NCBI GenBank assembly: GCA_008682415.1 | Contig: VANK01000001.1 | Coordinates: 868,001-932,000 of the forward strand | Direction: 5' to 3' | Source of the DNA: Acidobacteria bacterium AB60 | GTDB lineage: Bacteria; Acidobacteriota; Terriglobia; Terriglobales; Acidobacteriaceae | DNA length: 64,000 bases | Part shown: piece after piece, positions 56,987 through 64,000 of the stretch | Numbering within the stretch: the first letter of the stretch is position 1 | How the letters are laid out: every line of letters begins with the position of its first letter | Translations under genes and position numbers: made by a program | The notes under the pieces: model-generated | What the model was told of the DNA's origin: nothing | Seen by the model: only the letters and a program-made list of their open reading frames with translations | Database searches by the model: none

Positions 56987-57252
56987 AAGCTTCCTCCCCT
57001 TCCTTGGATCCCTGCAACAGCAGCCGCATGCAGCAGCCTTGTTCCTTGAGCCACAATCGAGTGCAACAGGCCCGGCAGACCGTCGATCCCCCAATGGGGA
57101 TGTGCGCCGAGCAGGCAGACGGCCAGGCATCCGAGCGCGAGCCAAACCCACTCCCGCGCGTCCTGCCATGCCGCGATCAAGCGTTCCGCCTCCGCCGGCG
57201 TGATGCGTCCCGCGGCGATCAGCGACAGGATGGCTCGGCGTTCGTCGGTCAT
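56983..57252 (-). CDS. SHOCT-like domain plus membrane helix, 89 residues
   Basis: This 89-residue protein begins MTDERRAILSLIAAGRIT and continues PAEAERLIAAWQ, the same helix as the downstream protein. It is followed by a single hydrophobic segment (VWLALGCLAVCLLGA at about residues 37-51) and a short polar tail. A membrane-tethered version of the helix is likely. The function is unknown. The overlap with the next gene implies coupled translation, and its partners are probably the other proteins of this operon. Confidence 0.7.
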   Translation of the reverse strand: MTDERRAILSLIAAGRITPAEAERLIAAWQDAREWVWLALGCLAVCLLGAHPHWGIDGLPGLLHSIVAQGTRLLHAAAVAGIQGRGGSL

Positions 57253-57311
57253 GTGTACCTCCTCTGGTGCGGCTCACGCGCGGCGCCGCCCAATGCGATC
57301 TGCGTGCGAAA

Positions 57312-57572
57312 TCAGAGAATCTTCACCCGCACATGGTTTCCGTCGGTGTGGACCGTGACTTCCGTTCCGGGCAGACTGCAGGTGATGGCCCAGAAGGCAC
57401 CGAGCGCACGCAGCGGGCTGACGCGGCCCACCAGGCAGACTGCCACCACAACGATGAGAATGATGGGCGAGAGCAGGATGAGCGGTATCCACAAGAGGAA
57501 CAGCGGAAGCCACAAGCGGAAGGTTCGCCAGTGCGGCATCTCGATCTGAACGACGGCAAAGTTGGGTGTCAT
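57312..57572 (-). CDS. Small membrane protein, 86 residues
   Basis: The product is 86 residues from MTPNFAVVQIEMPHWRTF, 14 bp after the DUF2089 gene. Residues about 22-52 form one long or two short hydrophobic helices (LWLPLFLLWIPLILLSPIIL, then IVVVAVCLVG). The ending TEVTVHTDGNHVRVKIL is a short soluble strand pair. It lacks the SHOCT-like helix of its neighbours. No family was recognised. The gene order with DUF2089 and SHOCT-like proteins is suggestive of a regulatory envelope complex. Confidence 0.7.
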   Translation of the reverse strand: MTPNFAVVQIEMPHWRTFRLWLPLFLLWIPLILLSPIILIVVVAVCLVGRVSPLRALGAFWAITCSLPGTEVTVHTDGNHVRVKIL

Positions 57573-57586
57573 GGCTTCCTGGCTCC

Positions 57587-57973
57587 TTACTTGATTTCCT
57601 GCAACAGGCGGATCGCCTCGTCGGCGGTGATCTCGCCCTGGTTGAGGCGCTCCAGGATCTCGGACCGCGAGGGCGCGGGGTTGTTCTCCACGAACTCCAG
57701 CTGGGCGGCGATGCGGTTGAGGCGCCCTTTGACGGTGGGATAGCTGATTCCGAAGACCTGCTCCATCTCCTTGATGGAGCCATGCGCGCGCAGGAAGGCG
57801 GTGATGAAGATCTGGTCTTCCAGGGTTAAACGCGCCAGCTGCGGCAGGACAAAGGGCCCGTCGACGGTAATTCCCTTCTCCGGGATGCGAACCCGCTCGA
57901 CCAGGAGCGACGCGCCCTGGGCCATCCGGAGGAGTTCCTGCCATTCGGTGCCGGACTTGCGTTCAGAGGACAT
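57587..57973 (-). CDS. DUF2089-family regulator
   Basis: This 128-residue protein has a central region LPQLARLTLEDQIFITAFLR, then GSIKEMEQVFGISYPTVKGR. This is a sigma-factor-like or helix-turn-helix segment typical of DUF2089. It ends with RSEILERLNQGEITADEAIR and LLQEI, the same short helix seen at the N-termini of two downstream proteins. Most DUF2089 proteins have an N-terminal zinc ribbon, which is absent here. It is the first gene of the operon and a likely autoregulator; the AT-rich promoter region lies at about 58010-58085. Confidence 0.85.
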   Translation of the reverse strand: MSSERKSGTEWQELLRMAQGASLLVERVRIPEKGITVDGPFVLPQLARLTLEDQIFITAFLRAHGSIKEMEQVFGISYPTVKGRLNRIAAQLEFVENNPAPSRSEILERLNQGEITADEAIRLLQEIK

Positions 57974-58135
57974 TGCGTTGAAGCCCTTCCTTGATTACAG
58001 AAAGGAGTATGCTTCATATTTTTAAAAATTGCAAGATCAACACTTGAATTTCTCAATTTATTTTGGGATTCATGATTGATATTTATGAAGCGGACCCGCA
58101 GGTTACCAGCGTCCGCGGCTGCGAGCAAAGAAAAT

Positions 58136-58159
58136 GGCCGCCGGGGTAAGCCGGCGGCC
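58136..58159 (-). terminator. Intrinsic terminator of the methyltransferase gene
   Basis: A perfect 9-bp GC-rich stem (GGCCGCCGG at 58136-58144, CCGGCGGCC at 58151-58159) is followed on the minus strand by ATTTTCTTT. It lies 55 bp beyond the stop of the methyltransferase gene. Confidence 0.82.
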
Positions 58160-58214
58160 AGAGGAGAAGAGTTGTGAGGCTGGCGTGAGCGGCGTGCCGT
58201 CACGCTCTCGGTGG

Positions 58215-59159
58215 TTAAATTCGCTCGATCCAGAAGCTGCAGGGCATGACGTTTTTGTCGTCGAGCGACGGGGCGAAGACCTTCAGTTCCGCCGGCATCC
58301 GCTCGAAGCTGCCCTCCCAGGCCGGGAATGCGCCGCGCAGGACCTCCGGATGGGCCTGCTGCATGGCGCTGGAGGCCCACATCACCTTGAAGGCCGAGTT
58401 GAAGGCCAGGAAGGATTCGAGCATGTACTGCTCGCCCCAGAAGCAGAGATTGGTCATCACGAACTTCTCGGGGTAGTCCAGCGGGGTAAAGATGTCGTGG
58501 AAGTGAATGAGGACGCCGGGCGCGATCTCGGGGACGATACGCAGGAGCTCGTAGAGCACGTCGCTGTCCATCGAGACCACGTGGCTGGAATCGATGAAGA
58601 GGATGTCGCCCTTGCCGAGCGTCTTGAAGAACTCGACGGGCACCTGCTGCACGGGCTTCTCAATCAGCTGAGTCAACCCGATGAGCCCGTCTTTGAGGAA
58701 GGGCGCGGGGTAGGGCTCGATGCTGGTGAGCTCGCAGTTGTAGCCCTCGGCCTGATTTTTGCGCAGGGCGGTAGCCATCACCAGGGTGGTGTTGCCGCTG
58801 CCGATTTCGATGATGCGCTTCGGCTTGCGATGGCGTACGAACGAGTACGCAATTTCGGCGTCGACGCGCTCAAAGAATCCGTTGTTGAAATGAAATTTAT
58901 GAGCATCGCCGTTGGCGATCTCAGGGAAGGTCCATTCCTCGGAGTAGGGAAGCAGGTCGGAGTGCAGGCGGTCGATCTGTTCTTGTAGCCGGAAGTCAAT
59001 TCCGGGGCAGGGGCGGCAGGCAGCCCAATCCTTTCCTTGGAAAGACTTGAGCTTGGGCACAGGGAAATAGAAGTGAGAGGGAACAACGCTCACGCCTAAC
59101 CCGCCCTGCACAGCCTGAAATAACGACGAAAGGGTCACGCGGACCGTGGAATTTCGCAT
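58215..59159 (-). CDS. Class I SAM-dependent methyltransferase (Methyltransf_24-like)
   Basis: The predicted product is 314 residues from MRNSTVRVTLSSLFQ; the frame extends to 59306, but the extra residues lack family character. Motif I, binding the methionine part of SAM, is RIIEIGSGNTTLVMA. ELTSIEPYPAPFL and DILFIDSSHVVSM follow with the acidic residues of motifs II and III, and a late FHDIFTPLDYP. These are the features of Methyltransf_24-type enzymes, often acting on glycans or lipids. The PSHFYFPVP start segment is common to sugar-related members. The neighbouring BcsC-like gene is 225 bp away on the same strand. Confidence 0.85.
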   Translation of the reverse strand: MRNSTVRVTLSSLFQAVQGGLGVSVVPSHFYFPVPKLKSFQGKDWAACRPCPGIDFRLQEQIDRLHSDLLPYSEEWTFPEIANGDAHKFHFNNGFFERVDAEIAYSFVRHRKPKRIIEIGSGNTTLVMATALRKNQAEGYNCELTSIEPYPAPFLKDGLIGLTQLIEKPVQQVPVEFFKTLGKGDILFIDSSHVVSMDSDVLYELLRIVPEIAPGVLIHFHDIFTPLDYPEKFVMTNLCFWGEQYMLESFLAFNSAFKVMWASSAMQQAHPEVLRGAFPAWEGSFERMPAELKVFAPSLDDKNVMPCSFWIERI

Positions 59160-59383
59160 GAGACTGCGCAAGAGAAACACCTCGGAAGGGTAACCACCCC
59201 AGCGAAGCGCGCCGCCACACGACAGCCGCACCCCAACAGGTTTGGTTTGCATGAATAGATGCGTATTCTGAGGGTCGGAGTTGCGTTCCGGGCAGGAATC
59301 GCGCAATCTTCACAATCGACGCGGTGCGAGGCAACGAATCTTGAGCAATCGCCATCGCGCGGCGACGCTGCGTGAACTTGGCA

Positions 59384-62300
59384 CTACGGAACGGTAAACG
59401 GCCTCAGCCCGTCGCTCGGAAACAAGCCCGTAGGCGCGAGCACCGCAGAGGGCTGCGAGCGGAACATGTAGTGAATCGAGAATCCCGCGGAGACAGTCGC
59501 GTAGTTGCGCGAGTTGTTGGCGCTGAAGAAGCCGCCGGCGAACCAGTGCGGGCCGATCTGGTACGAGACGTTGCCGCGCAGATTGTAGTTGGCGCCGACG
59601 CTGGTGAGCGCCGGCAACGCGGCGTTGTTCAGACCGATCTCGCTGGCCTTCTGCGCCGCGAGAGGAAACAGCGAAGCGGAGTCCTGTTGAAAGGCCTGCA
59701 CGCCGAGACCGGTGAGCACTTCGTAGTGCCAGTGGGTCATGTAGTGGCCGGCCCAGGTGACGGGAACGTTCGCGAGGAAGTAGGCCTGCGGGCTGAAGTA
59801 ACCGCCCATGCCGAAGGTGAAGGCCTGCTCGTTGTGCGCGTAGTGCATGCCGAAGAAGTTAGCGCCGATGCTGAGATTGCCATATTCGGGGAAGCTCTTG
59901 ATGCGCCAGTAGGCGCCGCCTGTTCCGTCGAAGCGGCTATTGCTCTCCACCTGGTAGCCGGTCAGGTACTGTCCGCCAAAGCCCACGTAGAAGCCGGACA
60001 TTGCATCGCCGCGCGCGTATTGCACGTTGCCCTGATTGGCGACCACGCCTCCCCAGATGGTTCCGGGGAAGCTCAGGGAGGCGCTGCCGGGATCGCGCAG
60101 GCCCGCGTAGGAGAGCTGCGTGTCCTTTACGGAGTCGCGGCTAAAGGTAAACGTGAAGGGTCCATTGCCGGGACGCCAGTTGGCCCGCGCGGTCCAGTTG
60201 GCAACGAGAAACCCAAAGGGCGTGTAGCCCGCCGCCAGCGAGAGCTGGGGAAAGGCAAGCTGCAGTTCCCCGCCGATGCCGGAAGCATTCTGCTGCGGGG
60301 GAGTGATGATGGCGGCGGTGCTTCCAACGGCCGACCCCGTGTTGACGTCGGTACCCAGAGGCTGGGGGATCGTCACCAGGGTGCGCCCCGACGTGGTGGA
60401 CTCCTGCACGGTGATCACGCTGTTTCCATCGGCCTGCCCGGAGTCGAGAAACACCGGCTTGGCCAACATGGTGAAGCGCGCGTGATAGCCCAGCGGCGCA
60501 GAGAACTCGAAGGGCGCTTCGAGAGATGCGAGGCGATCGAATCCGATGTCGCCGCTGCGATAGTTGAACGAGCCATCGCCGCCCATCCATCCGCTATAGC
60601 CGCTCTCGAGTGAGCGCAACTGCTGCTCAGCCTCGTCGCGCGGGTTGAGCGGCTGCGCCTCGCGACGCACACGCACCCACGGCCCACGCAGCGGAGGCAG
60701 ATTGCGCTGCTGCAGCTCTTCGTCGGAGATGCCCGGCTGCGCCTGCGCGGGATTTTCCTGCTCCGGTTGCGGCTCGGGCGCCTGCACCTGCCCATTGTCC
60801 TCGTGGGGAGCCGTCACCAGTGTAGGAACCGAGGCGGTGCCCTGCCGGCTTTTCCGCTTGGGGGTGGTTCCGGTTGCATTCGGCTGGGTGCTCTGCGGAG
60901 CGTTCTGCTGCACCGGCGCCGGCTGGGCAGGCGCGGGAGCCGGCTCCTGCTGCTGCCGGCGGGTCTGGTTCTGCGGCTTCTGCGCGGAGTAGGCGCCCGT
61001 GGCAGCTTCCTGCGCTGAGGGCGTGTACTGCGTGTCGCTCCACACGGGATGAACCGCGGAGGTGCTGGACGCGGTCTGCTGACCGGGCGATGGATTGGAC
61101 GGCAGGGTGATGGGCGCGTTGCCGAGATTGCGAATCTGCGACGCGGAGCCCTGGGTCAGCTGGCCATCGATCTGATCTGCGAACTGGGCCTGGACCTGCG
61201 CCGCGTTCCCATTCATCGGCTGCGGTGAAATACGCAACGCCGGTTGCGTACCGGCGTCGGGAGCCCTGTTTTGCGACTGCGGCTGCGGGATGTAGAGGGG
61301 AGGCACCTGCTGCTGTTGGGGCGGGGTGACCGGCACCTCGATGGCAGGAGCCGTGGGCCGGAGCTGCGGCGCGGCCTGCTGCGGCTGACTCGATTGCGGT
61401 TGCGTCTGCAACGGAGGCAGAGTGTCGTTGTTCTGCGGCGTTGGGATCCACACCGGCTGCGCCGGCGCGGCCTGCGAAGGCTCCGGGGCCCGCGAAGTCG
61501 CGGGCGGGTTGACGTCGGTGTTGGTGATGTTCTCTTCCGCGGGCGGAAGATTCATCTGGCCCGTGTAGCCGGAGTTCTGCGCTCCGTTGTTGCTGGACTT
61601 GCGGCGCCGCTTCTGGAGGGTTGGCGTGGTTGGGTTGGCGCTGGCCGGCGGCTGCTGCGTCGCGCTCTGGGACACGGGGATGCGCGTGGTGGAAGGAGCG
61701 GTGGGCAACTCCGTCTGGCGCGCAATCGTGTTCTGCTGGTTGCCGACGATCACCGGCGCCTGCCCCAGATAAGGGTCGGGACCATACGCAGGCAGCGGCG
61801 GCAGCTTCACCGTCTTGGGGAAGGGTTCCGTTGCCGCAGCGTATGCCGGGTCGAGGAGCCGGGCAAGGTCGCCCGCGGTGCGCGCCGTGTGGGGCTTGGT
61901 GTTCACGTCAGGATAGGCGAGATCGTGGGCCAGCCGATCGGTCGGCGTGCCTTGCGGCATGGCGGCAATGGAGGCGCGCCAGAAATCGGCGGCGCGCTGG
62001 TTATCGCCCCGCGCCTGTTCGAAGCGGGCGGCGAGGCCGAGAATCTTGTAGTCCTGCGGATACCGCTCCAGCGCCTCGCGCAGCCAGGTCTCCGCCTGCG
62101 CCTTGTCGTTAGCGGCAAGGGCCGCGCCGATCGCGCCCTGGAAATCCGTCGCGCTGGCGTCCTGCGTCGGCAGGCTCTTATAGATGTTTAGAGCGAGGCG
62201 CGTCTCTCCGGTCTTCAGGTAGCCGCCGGCCAGAACGCGCCGCACTTCCACATTGTCCGGGAAGGCAGCGGCCGCGGCCTCCAGAATCTCGACGGCGCGG

Positions 62301-64000
62301 TTGTTGTCATCGTTGTCGATGGCGGTGCCCGCGCGTCGAACTGCCCAGTTCGCCCAGATGGTTTGGATCGTCTCGCGCTGCGCCACGGTGAGATCTTTTC
62401 GGCCGCCCAGGTTCATCAGAGCCGGATAGAGTGCGCGATCGTTGCGGGTGTTGTAGAGAATCCACGCGTTCTGGATGGCAAGATCCGCGGGCATGAGAGT
62501 TCGCGTCTCCGCATAGTGGCGGATCACGCGATTCATGTACTCCGTGGCATGCGGAACATCGCCGGCCGAAGCGTAGAGACTCGCCTCCGACTGCACGAAC
62601 TCCGGATCCTGATCGAGCTGCTGGCGCACCGCGGTGGGAATGTAGGCGAGCTCCTGCAGGGCCTCGTTGGTGTGGTTGGTCGCCTGCAGAGTGGCGATCA
62701 GGCCCTTCCATGCGTCAAGCCGGTCGGGATGCGCAGTGAGCACCTGGCGATAGATGGCATAGGCCTGCGCCGTGTTGTTGCGCTGCAGGTAGATGGCCGC
62801 CAGCTGCAGTTGCAGCGGAACGCTGGGCTGCCCGCCGGCGGCGATCTGCAGCTTCGCGGAGCGCTCCAGCAGCCCCTGCGCGATGTCAGGCTGATTGGCC
62901 TGCTGGTAGATGGAGCCGAGCATGGAGAGGAAGCCGGGATCGTTGAGCGACGCCTCGTAGGTTGCGGGCGGCATCTTCTCCACGTCGTTGATGGCTTCGT
63001 TATCGAGGTTCATCTGGTGATGGGCGCTCACCAGTCCCATCCACGCGGAGAGGTTGTTGCCGTCTTCCTGGAGGATGTTGTCGTACATGGCCGCGGCCTG
63101 GTCGAAGCGGCGCGACTCCATGAGGATGCCCGCGTATTGCAGCCGCGTGTCTTCTTTGAGATGAACGCCGTTTTCGGGGAACGGGAGAGCCAGCGCCTGG
63201 GAGAGGACGCGCTGCGCGTCGGCCGAGCGGCCCTGCGCCTTATAGATGGTGGCCAGCGTACGCAGATAATCGGGGTCGCGGGTCATCGCCGTCTTGACGG
63301 TGGGCGGGAAACGGTTCGCGGTGGCCAGGGCTTTTGCAGATTGCCCGTCGCGCGCGTAGGCCAGGAAGAGGCCGCGCCAGGCGTTCTGGTCGCGCGGCTG
63401 GATCTTGAGGATCTGCTCGTAGACCGGGACGGCCTGGGTGAACTGCTGCTCTTTCACCAGCAGCCCGGCGAGGCCGTTGAGCGCCTCCAGGCTGCGCGGG
63501 CGCATGGCCAGCGCCTCGCGATACTTCTGGCCGGCGACATCGAACTGGTTCTCATCGAAGGCCTGCGAGGCCTCGCCCATGGTGTACCAGAAGCGCGAGG
63601 TGGCCAGCGCGTTCTCCACCACGGCGGGCTTGTAGCCGTTGGCCTCGGCCTGGGTGAGATAGCTGATGGCTCCGCTGAAGTTGTTCTGCTGCATGCGCAG
63701 AAAGCCCATGCCGGCGGCGACGCGGCCGTTGTTGGGATCTTTCTGGAGCAGGTCCATGAAGCGGGCCTGCGCGTCGTCCAGGTGATGGGCGTTGAGCGCG
63801 GCGAAGGCGGCCCGCTCCGCGGGGGTGCGCGCGATGCCCGAGTTCATCTGCGCCAGCTTCGACTCGTCTTCCTTGAGGCGGCCGGCGATCTCCGTGTCCT
63901 GTGGATGGTCTTTCAGGTATTGGCGCAGCTGCGCGGCCGAGGCCGGGTTGGCGGAGTTCCAGATGAGCGCCTGACGCAGCGCCTGCCGGGCGTTGGGATC
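59384..64000 (-). CDS. bcsC: BcsC-like cellulose synthase outer-membrane protein (5' end beyond window)
   Basis: The frame is open to base 64000, adding 51 residues before the first internal ATG, so the gene is truncated at its 5' end. The visible part exceeds 1500 residues. The first roughly 700 form TPR repeats (DPNNGRVAAGMGFLRMQQNN and many like it). A 350-residue linker rich in proline and glutamine follows. The last roughly 400 residues are a BCSC C-terminal beta-barrel region that ends FSIHYMFRSQPS. BcsC exports cellulose or a similar beta-glucan across the outer membrane. The long P/Q-rich linker is unlike enterobacterial BcsC. The other bcs genes would lie beyond the window end. Confidence 0.88.
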   Translation of the reverse strand, partial: DPNARQALRQALIWNSANPASAAQLRQYLKDHPQDTEIAGRLKEDESKLAQMNSGIARTPAERAAFAALNAHHLDDAQARFMDLLQKDPNNGRVAAGMGFLRMQQNNFSGAISYLTQAEANGYKPAVVENALATSRFWYTMGEASQAFDENQFDVAGQKYREALAMRPRSLEALNGLAGLLVKEQQFTQAVPVYEQILKIQPRDQNAWRGLFLAYARDGQSAKALATANRFPPTVKTAMTRDPDYLRTLATIYKAQGRSADAQRVLSQALALPFPENGVHLKEDTRLQYAGILMESRRFDQAAAMYDNILQEDGNNLSAWMGLVSAHHQMNLDNEAINDVEKMPPATYEASLNDPGFLSMLGSIYQQANQPDIAQGLLERSAKLQIAAGGQPSVPLQLQLAAIYLQRNNTAQAYAIYRQVLTAHPDRLDAWKGLIATLQATNHTNEALQELAYIPTAVRQQLDQDPEFVQSEASLYASAGDVPHATEYMNRVIRHYAETRTLMPADLAIQNAWILYNTRNDRALYPALMNLGGRKDLTVAQRETIQTIWANWAVRRAGTAIDNDDNNRAVEILEAAAAAFPDNVEVRRVLAGGYLKTGETRLALNIYKSLPTQDASATDFQGAIGAALAANDKAQAETWLREALERYPQDYKILGLAARFEQARGDNQRAADFWRASIAAMPQGTPTDRLAHDLAYPDVNTKPHTARTAGDLARLLDPAYAAATEPFPKTVKLPPLPAYGPDPYLGQAPVIVGNQQNTIARQTELPTAPSTTRIPVSQSATQQPPASANPTTPTLQKRRRKSSNNGAQNSGYTGQMNLPPAEENITNTDVNPPATSRAPEPSQAAPAQPVWIPTPQNNDTLPPLQTQPQSSQPQQAAPQLRPTAPAIEVPVTPPQQQQVPPLYIPQPQSQNRAPDAGTQPALRISPQPMNGNAAQVQAQFADQIDGQLTQGSASQIRNLGNAPITLPSNPSPGQQTASSTSAVHPVWSDTQYTPSAQEAATGAYSAQKPQNQTRRQQQEPAPAPAQPAPVQQNAPQSTQPNATGTTPKRKSRQGTASVPTLVTAPHEDNGQVQAPEPQPEQENPAQAQPGISDEELQQRNLPPLRGPWVRVRREAQPLNPRDEAEQQLRSLESGYSGWMGGDGSFNYRSGDIGFDRLASLEAPFEFSAPLGYHARFTMLAKPVFLDSGQADGNSVITVQESTTSGRTLVTIPQPLGTDVNTGSAVGSTAAIITPPQQNASGIGGELQLAFPQLSLAAGYTPFGFLVANWTARANWRPGNGPFTFTFSRDSVKDTQLSYAGLRDPGSASLSFPGTIWGGVVANQGNVQYARGDAMSGFYVGFGGQYLTGYQVESNSRFDGTGGAYWRIKSFPEYGNLSIGANFFGMHYAHNEQAFTFGMGGYFSPQAYFLANVPVTWAGHYMTHWHYEVLTGLGVQAFQQDSASLFPLAAQKASEIGLNNAALPALTSVGANYNLRGNVSYQIGPHWFAGGFFSANNSRNYATVSAGFSIHYMFRSQPSAVLAPTGLFPSDGLRPFTVP

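Noticed and set aside
50540..58034. Identical 11-mer AAAAATTGCAA upstream of both envelope operons (50540-50550 and 58024-58034)
   Set aside because: An 11-mer recurring once in 64 kb is expected many times by chance, especially in AT-rich promoters, and the two copies lie in opposite orientation relative to their genes.
59372..60613. 413-codon plus-strand frame
   Set aside because: Antisense to the barrel region of the BcsC-like gene; no signal, domain or start site supports it.

Overview
The window looks like a chromosomal segment of a high-GC, motile, Gram-negative soil bacterium, most likely an Acidobacteriota member of the Terriglobia/Acidobacteriaceae type. This assignment is inference from gene content: a one-block flagellar operon led by regulators, NHL/Ig-like and beta-propeller lipoproteins, a BcsC-type outer-membrane protein, bacilliredoxin plus a BshB-type deacetylase, and DUF2089/SHOCT-like proteins. 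I saw no rRNA, tRNA, CRISPR array, insertion sequence or prophage.

Layout. Positions 1-673 hold the 3' end of a threonine dehydratase gene and a hotdog thioesterase. Positions 787-14342 (minus strand) hold a motility block. Read in the direction of transcription it is a diguanylate cyclase, an OmpR-type response regulator, a sigma-54 activator without a DNA-binding domain, then flgB-flgC-fliE-fliF-fliG-fliH-fliI-fliJ-fliK-flgD-flgE. lexA (14499) diverges from it. Next come an NHL-repeat lipoprotein, trxA and a thrC-thrB pair (minus). modABC (plus), murB, a bacilliredoxin, a VapBC-type module, two APC amino-acid permeases and thiE follow.

Positions 30076-40986 hold a DinB gene interrupted by an in-frame amber codon, a PAP2 phosphatase, a homocysteine methyltransferase/MTHFR fusion, small proteins, a propeller lipoprotein, a BshB1-like deacetylase, a DUF421-membrane protein-DUF421-MFS run, and a stand-alone fused lycopene-cyclase-family protein. 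Positions 41222-45163 are a TetR-HlyD-ABC-ABC2 drug-efflux-type operon with tandem palindromes upstream. Positions 45343-50340 are mixed accessory genes, including a Tat-signal arginase-like protein, a GlxA-type regulator and a DUF763 protein.

The most unusual region is 50813-57973. A tightly overlapping plus-strand operon encodes a LolD-like ATPase, a FtsX/LolE-type permease, a LolA-fold periplasmic protein, an outer-membrane barrel candidate and a LytS/LytTR two-component pair. It runs head-on into a minus-strand operon in which three of four small proteins carry the same short SHOCT-like helix. Together they look like an envelope transport system with its own sensing, facing a probable envelope-stress response operon. 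A methyltransferase and a very large BcsC-like TPR/barrel protein, cut by the window end, close the region.
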